Of a DNA stretch of 6,567 bases, positions 1-5,910 are shown one piece after another. Below the pieces are notes generated by a model. The model saw only the letters and a list, made by a program, of their open reading frames with translations. It was not told where the DNA came from and did no database searches. The DNA is from MGNI01 sp964353875 (GTDB lineage: Bacteria > Chloroflexota > Anaerolineae > Anaerolineales > E44-bin32). Location: NCBI GenBank assembly GCA_964353875.1, contig CAYGXU010000149.1, positions 1 to 6,567 of the forward strand, in the 5' to 3' direction. The position numbers and the translations under genes were made by a program. The stretch's first letter is position 1. Each line of letters begins with the position of its first letter.

Positions 1-103
1 GGAATGCAGCCTCCCAGGCCTGTTCCGATTCGAAGACGCTGGGCGCGTTCCAGGTATATTGCGCGGCAATTTCACTACGCTGGGGAATCGCAAAATCAGT
101 CAC
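1..103 (-). CDS. pepF: Oligoendopeptidase F (M3 family), N-terminal fragment
   Basis: The gene runs off the left edge, so only the first 34 residues are visible. They read from a GTG start through IPQRSEIAAQYTWNAPSVF to EQAWEAAF. This matches the start of M3B oligoendopeptidases F, which typically open with an 'R..IP..YTWDLS.iy.sd.aWeaa' segment. The family are cytoplasmic zinc metallopeptidases of about 560-600 residues that cut short peptides; the HExxH zinc site would lie far outside this window. The GTG start is supported by an AGGAG box seven bases upstream (complement of 110-114). The gene is transcribed away from the crotonase gene across a 411-bp gap. The assignment rests on a short stretch, so another M3-family peptidase is possible. 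Confidence 0.7.
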   Translation of the reverse strand, partial: MTDFAIPQRSEIAAQYTWNAPSVFESEQAWEAAF

Positions 104-164
104 TTTTGATCTCCTATCTTCTTGTGTTCAATGAGGGGGAAATTGCTCTCATTCTTAAGATGCA

Positions 165-170
165 ATTATA
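165..170 (-). promoter_or_regulatory. Possible -10 element for the pepF-like gene
   Basis: The minus strand carries a perfect TATAAT here, about 60 bases upstream of the GTG start at 103. No good -35 hexamer sits 16-18 bases further upstream (TCCCCT is at 17) and there is no extended TG, so this is a half-supported promoter that may need an activator or may be chance. Confidence 0.35.
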
Positions 171-478
171 TCTACGAATTCAAGGCAAGGGGAAATCCTG
201 GCGAGGAAAATGGTACATCATCGCATCCAGCGATTGCATCCTTGCTATTAGACTTAAACACATAGCCCAACTGCTTGGATGCGGATGCTCTTTTGAGATT
301 CTTCTGATTACCAACCCCGAAGTAGTCCTTTCCTCACCTGCAACAAATGCGTTTTTTCGGTGTTTCGATACATAGATGCAAAGGAACAGGAAATATTTCC
401 AAGAAGGCAACTCAAAAAATAGACCTGTTCATTCCAGGCCGTCCGTAGACATGTTGTGTCACCCGGACGAATTCGAGC

Positions 479-487
479 TGCTATACT
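479..487 (+). promoter_or_regulatory. Candidate extended -10 promoter of the crotonase gene
   Basis: TGCTATACT fits the extended -10 form (TG, one base, then TATACT, 5 of 6 to TATAAT). Transcription would begin near 494, leaving a leader of about 20 bases that contains the AAGGAG box. The only -35-like hexamer, TTGTGT at 454-459, is 22 bases away, too far to be useful; extended -10 promoters can work without one. Confidence 0.4.
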
Positions 488-514
488 TGCATGCCCGCTA
501 CAAGGAGTCTAACA

Positions 515-1303
515 ATGAGTGAATATCAAGATTGGAAACTAATCTATCAGGATCACATTGCGTTCCTCACCTTAAATCGTCCCGAGCATTCCAATGGCCT
601 CAGGCCTGAAACCTTCCTTGAGTTGGGGCAAATCTCAGCCTCGCTGGCTGAAGAGAGCGATATCTGGGCGGTGATCGTCCAAGGGGAGGGCGATCACTTC
701 TCCACCGGGATGGATATCGAGACGATCCAACAAATGGTCAACATTGAAGAGGGACGATACCGCCAGGCTCTGTTGGAGATGCAACTCTGCCTGGACGCAT
801 TCGAAGCCCTGCCCAAACCCACCATTGCCAAATTGCACGGGTTCTGCCTGGGTGGGGGGATGATTCTGAGCCTCTGTTGTGACTTTCGTATCGCCGCTCA
901 ACGAACCGTGATCGGATTCCCTGAGGTCAAGCGTGGCTTGCCCATCCTCATGGGAACCCATCGGGTGACGCGTCTGATCGGCCCTGCCCGTACTCGGGAA
1001 TTGCTCTATTTCGGCCGCAACTTGCGCGCCCACACCGCCCAGTCGTATGGCTTGCTTGATGAAATCGTTCCTGCGGAGGAGCTCGACCAAACCGCCCTGT
1101 CCCTTGCCAACAAGTTCCTCAAGCTCCCGCCCCGAACAGTCGCGGCCATCAAGCGCATCCTCATCCAAGGACACCATCTATCACTGCGGGCCAGCCAAGA
1201 TTTGGAGATCGATACCCAAGCCGAGTTGCTGCAAAGCATGGATTTCGAGGAGGCGGTCAGGAGCTTCCTGGAGAACCGTTCACCCACCTTCACCGGCTTG
1301 TGA
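515..1303 (+). CDS. Enoyl-CoA hydratase/isomerase (crotonase) family protein
   Basis: A 262-residue cytoplasmic protein of usual length for the crotonase family, whose members hydrate, isomerise or otherwise convert acyl-CoA thioesters. The N-terminal 'IAFLTLNRPE' strand lies at 15-24. FSTGMDI (62-68) and HGFCLGGG (108-115) are the two oxyanion-hole segments that hold the thioester carbonyl. FPEVKRG puts Glu137, and RELLYFGR puts Glu162, where hydratases carry their two catalytic glutamates (Glu144 and Glu164 of rat crotonase), so hydratase chemistry is possible. The loop between them, usually with a PGAGGT motif, reads PILMGT and is one residue shorter, so the substrate may be unusual. The start at 515 is chosen because AAGGAG (502-507) lies seven bases upstream; an in-frame ATG at 491 would add eight residues and lacks a ribosome site. 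No beta-oxidation partner genes are adjacent, so the exact reaction is unknown. Confidence 0.9.
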   Translation: MSEYQDWKLIYQDHIAFLTLNRPEHSNGLRPETFLELGQISASLAEESDIWAVIVQGEGDHFSTGMDIETIQQMVNIEEGRYRQALLEMQLCLDAFEALPKPTIAKLHGFCLGGGMILSLCCDFRIAAQRTVIGFPEVKRGLPILMGTHRVTRLIGPARTRELLYFGRNLRAHTAQSYGLLDEIVPAEELDQTALSLANKFLKLPPRTVAAIKRILIQGHHLSLRASQDLEIDTQAELLQSMDFEEAVRSFLENRSPTFTGL

Positions 1304-1395
1304 TCACGCCATTTGTCTGAATGATGGAATCTGCTGAAGTCTGGATTGCCGCCAATTGGAACGATACAGGGATAGGGAGGGTCATCCAAATATCC

Positions 1396-1410
1396 TTCTC
1401 GGGGCGAGAA
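1396..1410. promoter_or_regulatory. Inverted repeat abutting a promoter, candidate operator
   Basis: TTCTCG-GGG-CGAGAA is a perfect inverted repeat with 6-base arms and a 3-base centre. It ends three bases before the -35 of the promoter at 1414-1442, where activators commonly bind. There is no T-tract after it, so it is not a terminator of the crotonase gene. Confidence 0.4.
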
Positions 1411-1413
1411 CAT

Positions 1414-1442
1414 TTGTAAAAACCGCATTTCCCAGGTATGAT
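1414..1442 (+). promoter_or_regulatory. Sigma70-type promoter of the charged-repeat membrane protein gene
   Basis: TTGTAA (1414-1419, 4 of 6 to TTGACA) and TATGAT (1437-1442, 5 of 6 to TATAAT) are separated by the ideal 17 bases. Transcription would start near 1449, giving a leader of about 120 bases before the ATG at 1569. This suggests the gene is expressed separately from the crotonase gene. Confidence 0.55.
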
Positions 1443-1568
1443 ATTTTCTCAATGTGAACACGATCTCACCTCCCTCATGATTCGGAAAGGAGCATCATTC
1501 CCATCCAATCAGAGAGAACATCCAATGTTTCATCAAACCCAATTAGGCTGGAAGGCAGGAGGAACCGT

Positions 1569-2057
1569 ATGACCGACGAGACCCGTTACGAGAAATACGA
1601 GAAAGATGAAAAGTCCAGAGAGCAAGAGGAAAAAACCGAGGAAAAGACCGAAGAAAAAACCGAAGAGAAGAACAAGGAAAAAACCCAGGAGAAGAATTGG
1701 GAAGAGAAATGGCGCCGTGATCCGCTTAGCGCCATCGCCTGGGCAGTGATCCTCATTTGGGCTGGAGTGGCATTCTTACTCAATAACCTTGGACTGTTTG
1801 AGGATACGCCTCTCCTAGGCAAGATTGATGCCTGGTCGCTGGTCTTCGCCGGGGCGGGTGTGATCTTGTTGGTGATGGTCATCATCCGTCTGATCATGCC
1901 CGAACATCGCCAACCGATTGTCGGCAACATTATCCTGGGATTTATTCTTCTGGGCATAGGCCTGGGCGATGTGATCGGCTGGGGGATGATCTGGGCTATC
2001 TTGATCATCGCCGTCGGCGCCGCCTTGCTGGTGGGAGGCCTGGTCCGCCGTCGATGA
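1569..2057 (+). CDS. Four-helix membrane protein with Lys/Glu repeat N-terminus (LiaF/DUF5668-like)
   Basis: A 162-residue protein in two parts. Residues 1-50 are almost entirely charged, with six tetrapeptide units of the form xEK[T/N] at 20-43. Residues 53-159 contain four predicted membrane segments, about 55-75, 89-110, 117-138 and 139-159, and the chain ends in three arginines. The segment from DPLSAIAW through ILIWAG to NNLG resembles the small N-terminal membrane domain of LiaF-like/DUF5668 proteins, which in other bacteria are linked to cell-envelope stress sensing; this is family resemblance only. The charged tail is probably cytoplasmic, given the positive residues on both flanks. 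AGGAGG (1557-1562) six bases before the ATG makes the start firm. The gene has its own promoter and converges on the GH3-family gene 48 bases downstream. Its actual role cannot be read from the sequence. Confidence 0.8.
   Translation: MTDETRYEKYEKDEKSREQEEKTEEKTEEKTEEKNKEKTQEKNWEEKWRRDPLSAIAWAVILIWAGVAFLLNNLGLFEDTPLLGKIDAWSLVFAGAGVILLVMVIIRLIMPEHRQPIVGNIILGFILLGIGLGDVIGWGMIWAILIIAVGAALLVGGLVRRR
1626..1697 (+). repeat. Six 12-bp coding repeats (xEK[T/N])
   Basis: Six consecutive 12-base units encode EEKT, EEKT, EEKT, EEKN, KEKT and QEKN. The first four are nearly identical at the DNA level, differing mainly in GAA/GAG and AAA/AAG choice. Such purine-rich short tandem repeats can gain or lose units by slippage without breaking the frame. 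Confidence 0.85.
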
Positions 2058-2105
2058 CTCTGGCGTCCCTTTCCTAGGGTTCTCCACAGTATCCATAGGA
2101 ATGCA

Positions 2106-3245
2106 TTACAAACGCCCTAAGTTGAAGGTCATCAACTCATCCCAAAGATAACGCAAGGGTGTCCACCAATATTCTCGGCCGATGCAACGAAAGTAAGGCG
2201 GCCGAAGTGCCACGATCCGGTCGCCGATTTGATAGCGCGGCAGGGTCGGGGTGGACACCACCAGGCTTCCCATCTCGCCCGGGCGCATTTCATGCAGCAT
2301 CTTAATCCCAGAACGGGTAGCCACCTCAAAGAAGAATAAGTCATAATTCGGCACCCAGGCGCGTTTCTCATCACGCTGCTGACCGAACATGCCCTCTGTG
2401 GCGCCATAAATCTCTCGGATCGCCACCTGCCCGTAGAGAGCAGCGAGGCTGGGCGCATAGCGAGTGTTGATCCCGGCTACGCTCCCCAGGGTCATGATGT
2501 GCGTCTTCCAGATTTGTCTGGGCCACAGCCCATGATGCTTGCGTAAGTAACGCCCAAAGCTCAATGCCGTTGTGGCTACCCCGCCGACCAGGGTGACATT
2601 CTCATCTTTGCACTTCTGGTAGGCCAACTCAAAGCGGGCATCCCAATCGCGACGTGTCTTTCCGCCTCCCAGAGCATCGATCTCGTCTTGGGCAGGTACC
2701 GATCGAATGGGGGTGAAGGCGGAGACATATTTGGTGTAGATCCCCGAACTATAGCCGTATTCCACCTGGCGTTCCCCTACTTTGACCGTACCTACATTGG
2801 AGGGGAAATTTAAGTTTAGATTAACTCCTTGGAAGAGATCAAAACGCTCACTGCGCAAGACATATTCCATCATCGCCCTGCCGGCGCTGATGCGCATGCG
2901 CAGGTCCGTGGGTGTCATGGGAATGAACTTGGATTCATCGCCCGTCGTTCCACGCGTGATCGCCCAGCCAATCGGCTCTTCACATAAAAGCACCTCCACC
3001 TCTCCCGCCATCACACGTTGAATGAGAGGCTTGTAGTCCTCGTAGGTGGCAGTCGGAAAGGCACGCCGATAATCTTCGAGGGTATCAATCTCACCGGCGC
3101 CATGTTGCTTGCCATAGCCGGTGCGGGCATAGTCGGGGAGCAGCATATGCAACACTCGCTCCTGCGCCTCAGCCGGGCCAGCAACGGCTTCGTGCCAGGG
3201 TTGCAGCATGGCAGTGAGCATCGCTTTGGGATCATCGAAAGACAT
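2106..3245 (-). CDS. GH3 auxin-responsive promoter family protein, short form
   Basis: A 379-residue protein of the GH3 family (plant acyl-acid amido synthetases and bacterial relatives), which activate a carboxylic acid as an acyl-adenylate and transfer it to an amine. The N-terminal domain is well preserved: FPTATYEDYKPLIQRVMAGE (63-82), the ATP phosphate-binding motif TRGTTGDESKFIPMT (97-111), IYGATEG (279-285), YQIGD (338-342) with the ATP-contacting aspartate, and IGR (355-357). Typical members have about 500-600 residues, with a C-terminal domain after this arginine that closes the site and helps accept the amine; here only 22 residues follow, ending in a normal TAA. The downstream DNA codes for another protein on the other strand, so a simple frameshift is not apparent. 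The start is supported by AGGAG seven bases upstream (complement of 3253-3257). A terminator separates it from the gene upstream. The substrate is unknown. Confidence 0.85.
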   Translation of the reverse strand: MSFDDPKAMLTAMLQPWHEAVAGPAEAQERVLHMLLPDYARTGYGKQHGAGEIDTLEDYRRAFPTATYEDYKPLIQRVMAGEVEVLLCEEPIGWAITRGTTGDESKFIPMTPTDLRMRISAGRAMMEYVLRSERFDLFQGVNLNLNFPSNVGTVKVGERQVEYGYSSGIYTKYVSAFTPIRSVPAQDEIDALGGGKTRRDWDARFELAYQKCKDENVTLVGGVATTALSFGRYLRKHHGLWPRQIWKTHIMTLGSVAGINTRYAPSLAALYGQVAIREIYGATEGMFGQQRDEKRAWVPNYDLFFFEVATRSGIKMLHEMRPGEMGSLVVSTPTLPRYQIGDRIVALRPPYFRCIGREYWWTPLRYLWDELMTFNLGRL

Positions 3246-3257
3246 GGGAACGCTCCT

Positions 3258-3281
3258 GGATAGATGGATAGTAAGGGATAG
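3258..3281 (-). promoter_or_regulatory. Three CTATCC repeats upstream of the GH3-family gene
   Basis: On the minus strand the hexamer CTATCC occurs three times (complement of 3258-3263, 3266-3271, 3276-3281), with starts 8 and 10 bases apart, just upstream of the ribosome binding site. They lie in the short 75-bp space between the upstream terminator and the gene, where its promoter must be. No convincing -35/-10 pair was found. Confidence 0.3.
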
Positions 3282-3319
3282 TCTAATCCATTTCCCCTAA
3301 AAGGTAGAAGTGTAATCAG

Positions 3320-3360
3320 AAAATAAAAATCCCCCGCCGGTTGAAGATCTGCAGGGGATT
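3320..3360 (-). terminator. Intrinsic terminator of the GH26-like gene
   Basis: Read on the minus strand, AATCCCCTGC pairs with GCGGGGGATT (complement of 3351-3360 and 3328-3337) to give a 10-bp stem with one T-G pair and a 13-base loop. It is followed by TTTATTTT. It begins 21 bases after the stop codon of the secreted protein and lies before the GH3-family gene, which therefore should have its own promoter. Confidence 0.85.
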
Positions 3361-3381
3361 GCTCAGGATTTATATTTCAAA

Positions 3382-4566
3382 CTACTTCCACACCACAGGG
3401 ATAAAGACGTGATTATTCATTTCCTGCGGGACGACCAATTCCTCTGCCTCCAGGATATTAACCGCCTCGATGAAACCCTGTTCACCATTGCCAGCTTCCG
3501 GTTTGTACACACGCCAATCCACCGGGTTGCAGGAGGGCGCCCCTGACTCGACCTTGGCGACGTTGAAGTAGACGATCCCTTTCAGCATTCTCGACTTGGC
3601 CAGCTTAGAGAAGCTATCTTGCAGCCAGGCGCCTCGGTCGCCGCCCTCTGCCACGCTGCCGGTTTGGGTTAGAAAGATCGGTTTACTGGTTGCCATGGCT
3701 CCCATGCGCTCCAGGTAGGGCTGGATGGCTACTTCGTAGGAGTCCCATCCCTGACCGCCGGGTACACAAGCGCCGAAGTTGAAGGCGCTGAAGCCGACCA
3801 CGTCCACTGCCACATCCCCCGGATAATAGCGCTCGAATTCATGACCGGGCTGGCTCCAACCGTTGGGGGCGAAGACCCACATGACCGCCTGCTGCGGCAC
3901 CCCCTGCTCGGCGAAGATAGCCTGGATGTGAGTGAAGGCTCTCTTGTAGTTTTCCGGATCGAGACCGTAGGTCACCCAGGAGGCATTCATCTCTTGCAAA
4001 GGGGCGATGAAAGCTCGCTTCTTGCCGCCCTGAGACCATTGAGCAAAGATGGTCGCCCAACGGCGAATGGCAGAGTCAATTACGCCATCGGCAACATCGG
4101 CAGCGGATCGAGGACCGAATTCGGTGGTCCCCACTGCCAGGTTGACGAAAGGAACTGCGCCCTGATCCCAGGCGCCATCCAAATCATGGGGCACATTCCA
4201 TTCGGGGTTGGGAAACTCGATATCCATAAAGGTGCCTGCCATGGCCACCTGGGTGTGCAATCCGTTGGCGGCCAACCAGGCGTTGATCTGGCCTACTTCC
4301 GCTCCCGTCACCTGAAGGGGCCCGGAAGTGTAGATCCCAAGGAACACATCGAGTTCAGAAAGATTGGGGAAGGAAAGGAAATTCGCTAGCTCATCCCCTG
4401 TGGAAACCTCTCCATTCGTAAACGCCGCCGATACTTCGCTTTCGCCTCGAGTGATCGCGCCCAAAGGAGAGATTAATAACGTTGTAAGGGCGATGAGGCT
4501 GGCCACGAGCAGCGACCATACTCGCCTTTGCTTGTTGGATGCCACTTGGTGAACAGTCTTCTTCAT
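3382..4566 (-). CDS. Secreted GH26-like (beta-mannanase fold) protein with altered nucleophile
   Basis: A 394-residue exported protein. A signal peptide is plain: basic n-region with KQRR (12-15), hydrophobic core about 16-35, and possible cleavage after Ala37 or Ala47. The mature part looks like a GH26-type TIM barrel: PLQEMNASW (189-197) places Glu192 as the acid/base, VDVVGFSAFN (254-263) is the usual late strand, and KPIFLTQTGS (295-304) is the strand that normally ends in the nucleophile glutamate. Here that residue is Gln301 (codon CAA at 3666-3664). GH26 enzymes cut mannans and related beta-glucans; with glutamine at this place the protein may be inactive as a retaining hydrolase or only bind sugar. 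The C-terminus NHVFIPVVWK resembles a hydrophobic-basic ending common in exported Chloroflexota proteins. The start at 4566 fits the signal peptide; the only upstream match is a weak GAGAG box about eight bases away. A longer start at 4671 would bury the signal. Confidence 0.75.
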   Translation of the reverse strand: MKKTVHQVASNKQRRVWSLLVASLIALTTLLISPLGAITRGESEVSAAFTNGEVSTGDELANFLSFPNLSELDVFLGIYTSGPLQVTGAEVGQINAWLAANGLHTQVAMAGTFMDIEFPNPEWNVPHDLDGAWDQGAVPFVNLAVGTTEFGPRSAADVADGVIDSAIRRWATIFAQWSQGGKKRAFIAPLQEMNASWVTYGLDPENYKRAFTHIQAIFAEQGVPQQAVMWVFAPNGWSQPGHEFERYYPGDVAVDVVGFSAFNFGACVPGGQGWDSYEVAIQPYLERMGAMATSKPIFLTQTGSVAEGGDRGAWLQDSFSKLAKSRMLKGIVYFNVAKVESGAPSCNPVDWRVYKPEAGNGEQGFIEAVNILEAEELVVPQEMNNHVFIPVVWK

Positions 4567-4923
4567 GGTGCACTCTCTCTTTTTTCGGTGATCGCATCGG
4601 TGCCCCATCCGACTTTCCACCTCTTGAGACTTCCCTCGTAGTACTCTGGTCCTATGGCTCGACTCTATCATCAGGAATTCCCTCTTCGCCCTACAGTGCC
4701 CTTACAGTTACCGCGGTACTATTCGCCTATATAACGTATGGAGCCGCGATTTCGTTTCAAACTGATCTGGGGTATCTTGAAGGGATGGAGCAAGCAAGAT
4801 GCAGATTATCGCTCGCCATGATTGCGACAGGCCACGACAGTCAACTTGCCCTGGAAATGATCATTATGATCAGTCGGGATGAGGATGGCAAACCCTATTC
4901 CACAACTCGATCCAAGGATTGGG
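4567..4923. other. Intergenic region upstream of the GH26-like gene
   Basis: This 357-bp stretch holds no gene I can support. On the minus strand there is TTGAAA (complement of 4755-4760) and an A/T box TATATA (4728-4733), but 21 bases apart, so only a poor promoter. The palindrome TACCGCGGTA (4709-4718) would overlap the start of transcription from it. A second, longer palindrome lies at 4858-4872. A plus-strand open frame starting inside the secreted protein's 5' end has no ribosome site and is regarded as chance. Confidence 0.5.
4858..4872. promoter_or_regulatory. 15-bp palindrome, candidate regulator site
   Basis: TGATCAT-T-ATGATCA is a perfect palindrome with 7-base arms around a single base. 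It lies about 290 bp upstream of the GH26-like start and about 50 bp beyond the stop of the small ORF at 4924. There is no T-tract after it on either strand, so a protein-binding site is more likely than a terminator. Confidence 0.35.
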
Positions 4924-5145
4924 CTAATCCTTCTCAGCGATGAAATCTCCCTCGTTGCGGATATCCTTCGAAAACCAATCAATCAGGCGTTGAACCGTTT
5001 CCAGCGAAGGGCGTTTCAGTTGGCTGGGGCCTTCCCCATCACCACGCCTGACCTGCTGTGGAGTCATTCCATCCTTTCCCTCACCCTCCCCACCCAAAAA
5101 TTCCTTTCCATATGTCTGATCCGCTTGTTGCGAAAAGGTTAACAT
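4924..5145 (-). CDS. Small hypothetical protein (73 residues)
   Basis: I do not recognise this protein. The case for a gene is the start: AGGAGG sits eight bases before the ATG (complement of 5154-5159), one of the best ribosome sites in the window. The chain is hydrophilic, with a Gly/Glu-rich middle (FLGGEGEGKDG, 17-27) and a likely amphipathic helix RPSLETVQRLIDWFSKDI (45-62). There is no signal peptide, membrane segment or cysteine. It lies on the same strand as the GTPase operon, downstream of that operon's terminator, and a TATATT box (complement of 5205-5210) about 60 bases upstream might serve as its -10, without a good -35. An overlapping plus-strand frame is less convincing. It could also be a chance ORF. 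Confidence 0.45.
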   Translation of the reverse strand: MLTFSQQADQTYGKEFLGGEGEGKDGMTPQQVRRGDGEGPSQLKRPSLETVQRLIDWFSKDIRNEGDFIAEKD

Positions 5146-5204
5146 GGCCTTCCCCTCCTGCTTATCTATTGAGCCTCAGCAGCTCTTCATCGTAGGTTGC
5201 CCTC

Positions 5205-5210
5205 AATATA
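5205..5210 (-). promoter_or_regulatory. Possible -10 element for the small ORF
   Basis: TATATT on the minus strand (5 of 6 to TATAAT) would start transcription about 50 bases before the ATG at 5145. The best upstream hexamer, TTGGCG, is only 14 bases away, so this is weak. Confidence 0.25.
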
Positions 5211-5332
5211 CAAAAGCGCCATCTCGCCAATGTGAGTTGATTCGTTTATTCAGCGTGTTTTCTGGGGAAAGGTGTTTTTGATTGAATCACAGGCAGGGGC
5301 TTGGGCGGCGCCCACTTATACGGGCTATGCCC

Positions 5333-5360
5333 ACAAAAAGAGCCGGCTCCAGCCGGCTCC
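5333..5360 (-). terminator. Intrinsic terminator of the GTPase operon
   Basis: On the minus strand GAGCCGGC, loop TGGA, GCCGGCTC forms a perfect 8-bp GC-rich stem (complement of 5352-5359 and 5340-5347), followed by TTTTTG. It begins about 30 bases after the GTPase stop codon and closes the operon before the small ORF downstream. Confidence 0.88.
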
Positions 5361-5392
5361 CTATTCATCCGCGATCATTTCGGTTCTTTAGT

Positions 5393-5899
5393 TCAGCTAC
5401 CGTAAGCCAGTTTGGCGATGGTCTCGAAGAGGGCTGCTACGCCATTGCCTGTCAGCGCACTGGTCTCTAAGTACGGCGCCCCGATCGAATCGGCAAAGAC
5501 TTTCGCCTCCTCCGAGGACAAGGCCCGCCTCAGATCGATCTTGTTGCCGACAACCAGGAATGGTTGCTCTTGGACAACTTCCAAAACCTCATCCTTCCAA
5601 CGCGAGAGGGCCATCAGGGTCTCTGGCTGGGTCACATCAAACACCAGAGCCGATGCTCGGCTGCCACGATAAAAACCGGCGCGAATCACCTGGAAGCGAT
5701 CCTGGCCGGCCATGTCCCATATAGAGAGCTTCACCGTGCCGGTGGGCAAGTCGACCGTCTGCGTCTGAAAATCGACCCCGATCGTCTCCACGCGCGAGGC
5801 TTCGAATTTCCCCTCACAATATCGACGGATAAGTGAAGTCTTTCCGACAGCACCATCTCCCGCGACTACTACTTTTAAGACGGGCAAACGATTCGTCAT
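5393..5899 (-). CDS. Ras/Rab-like small GTPase
   Basis: A 168-residue single-domain GTPase with all five nucleotide-binding motifs: G1 GDGAVGKTS (14-22), the switch I threonine Thr39 in VETIGVDF, G3 DMAGQ (62-66) with the catalytic glutamine Gln66, G4 NKID (119-122), and G5 TSA (146-148). The TIGVDF and WDMAGQDRF segments are closer to Rab than to the bacterial MglA form. It should switch between GDP and GTP states and bind a partner when loaded with GTP. No C-terminal cysteine is present, so it is not lipid-anchored like eukaryotic Rabs. The ATG at 5899 is preferred because GAGGG sits seven bases upstream; a GTG one codon earlier would be only four bases away. It follows the roadblock-like gene by 11 bases, so the two are co-transcribed and probably work together. 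The upstream partner may be its activator or effector; that is inference. Confidence 0.92.
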   Translation of the reverse strand: MTNRLPVLKVVVAGDGAVGKTSLIRRYCEGKFEASRVETIGVDFQTQTVDLPTGTVKLSIWDMAGQDRFQVIRAGFYRGSRASALVFDVTQPETLMALSRWKDEVLEVVQEQPFLVVGNKIDLRRALSSEEAKVFADSIGAPYLETSALTGNGVAALFETIAKLAYGS

Positions 5900-5910
5900 C
5901 ACAGCACCCT

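Larger units (their letters stand above)
104..514. other. Intergenic region between divergent genes
   Basis: This 411-bp stretch separates the starts of the pepF-like gene and the crotonase gene, so it should hold both promoters. I see a TATAAT on the minus strand (165-170) and an extended -10 on the plus strand (479-487). Two GCATCC copies (223-228, 236-241) are followed by two GGATGC copies (277-282, 283-288). Open frames through the region have no ribosome binding site and no recognisable protein features, so I call no gene in it. Confidence 0.6.

Noticed and set aside
4..375. Plus-strand open frame of 123 residues
   Set aside because: It begins antisense to the recognisable pepF start, has no ribosome binding site, and its composition is not protein-like.
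180..410. Minus-strand open frame of 76 residues in the divergent gap
   Set aside because: It would start at TTG with no ribosome site upstream and shows no domain features.
2058..2105. Possible bidirectional terminator between the convergent genes
   Set aside because: Only a 4-bp stem (CCCT with AGGG) around a 5-base loop is present and there is no T-tract.
4539..4943. Plus-strand open frame of 134 residues
   Set aside because: It overlaps the signal-peptide region of the secreted protein antisense, lacks a ribosome site, and looks like chance coding of a low-stop region.
4879..5142. Plus-strand open frame of 87 residues opposite the small hypothetical protein
   Set aside because: Its ribosome site is poor, while the minus-strand frame has a strong AGGAGG; both are unlikely to be genes.
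5279..5314. Short palindromes TGATTGAATCA and TGGGCGGCGCCCA
   Set aside because: They are short, lie between the operon terminator and the small ORF promoter region, and no associated promoter is convincing.
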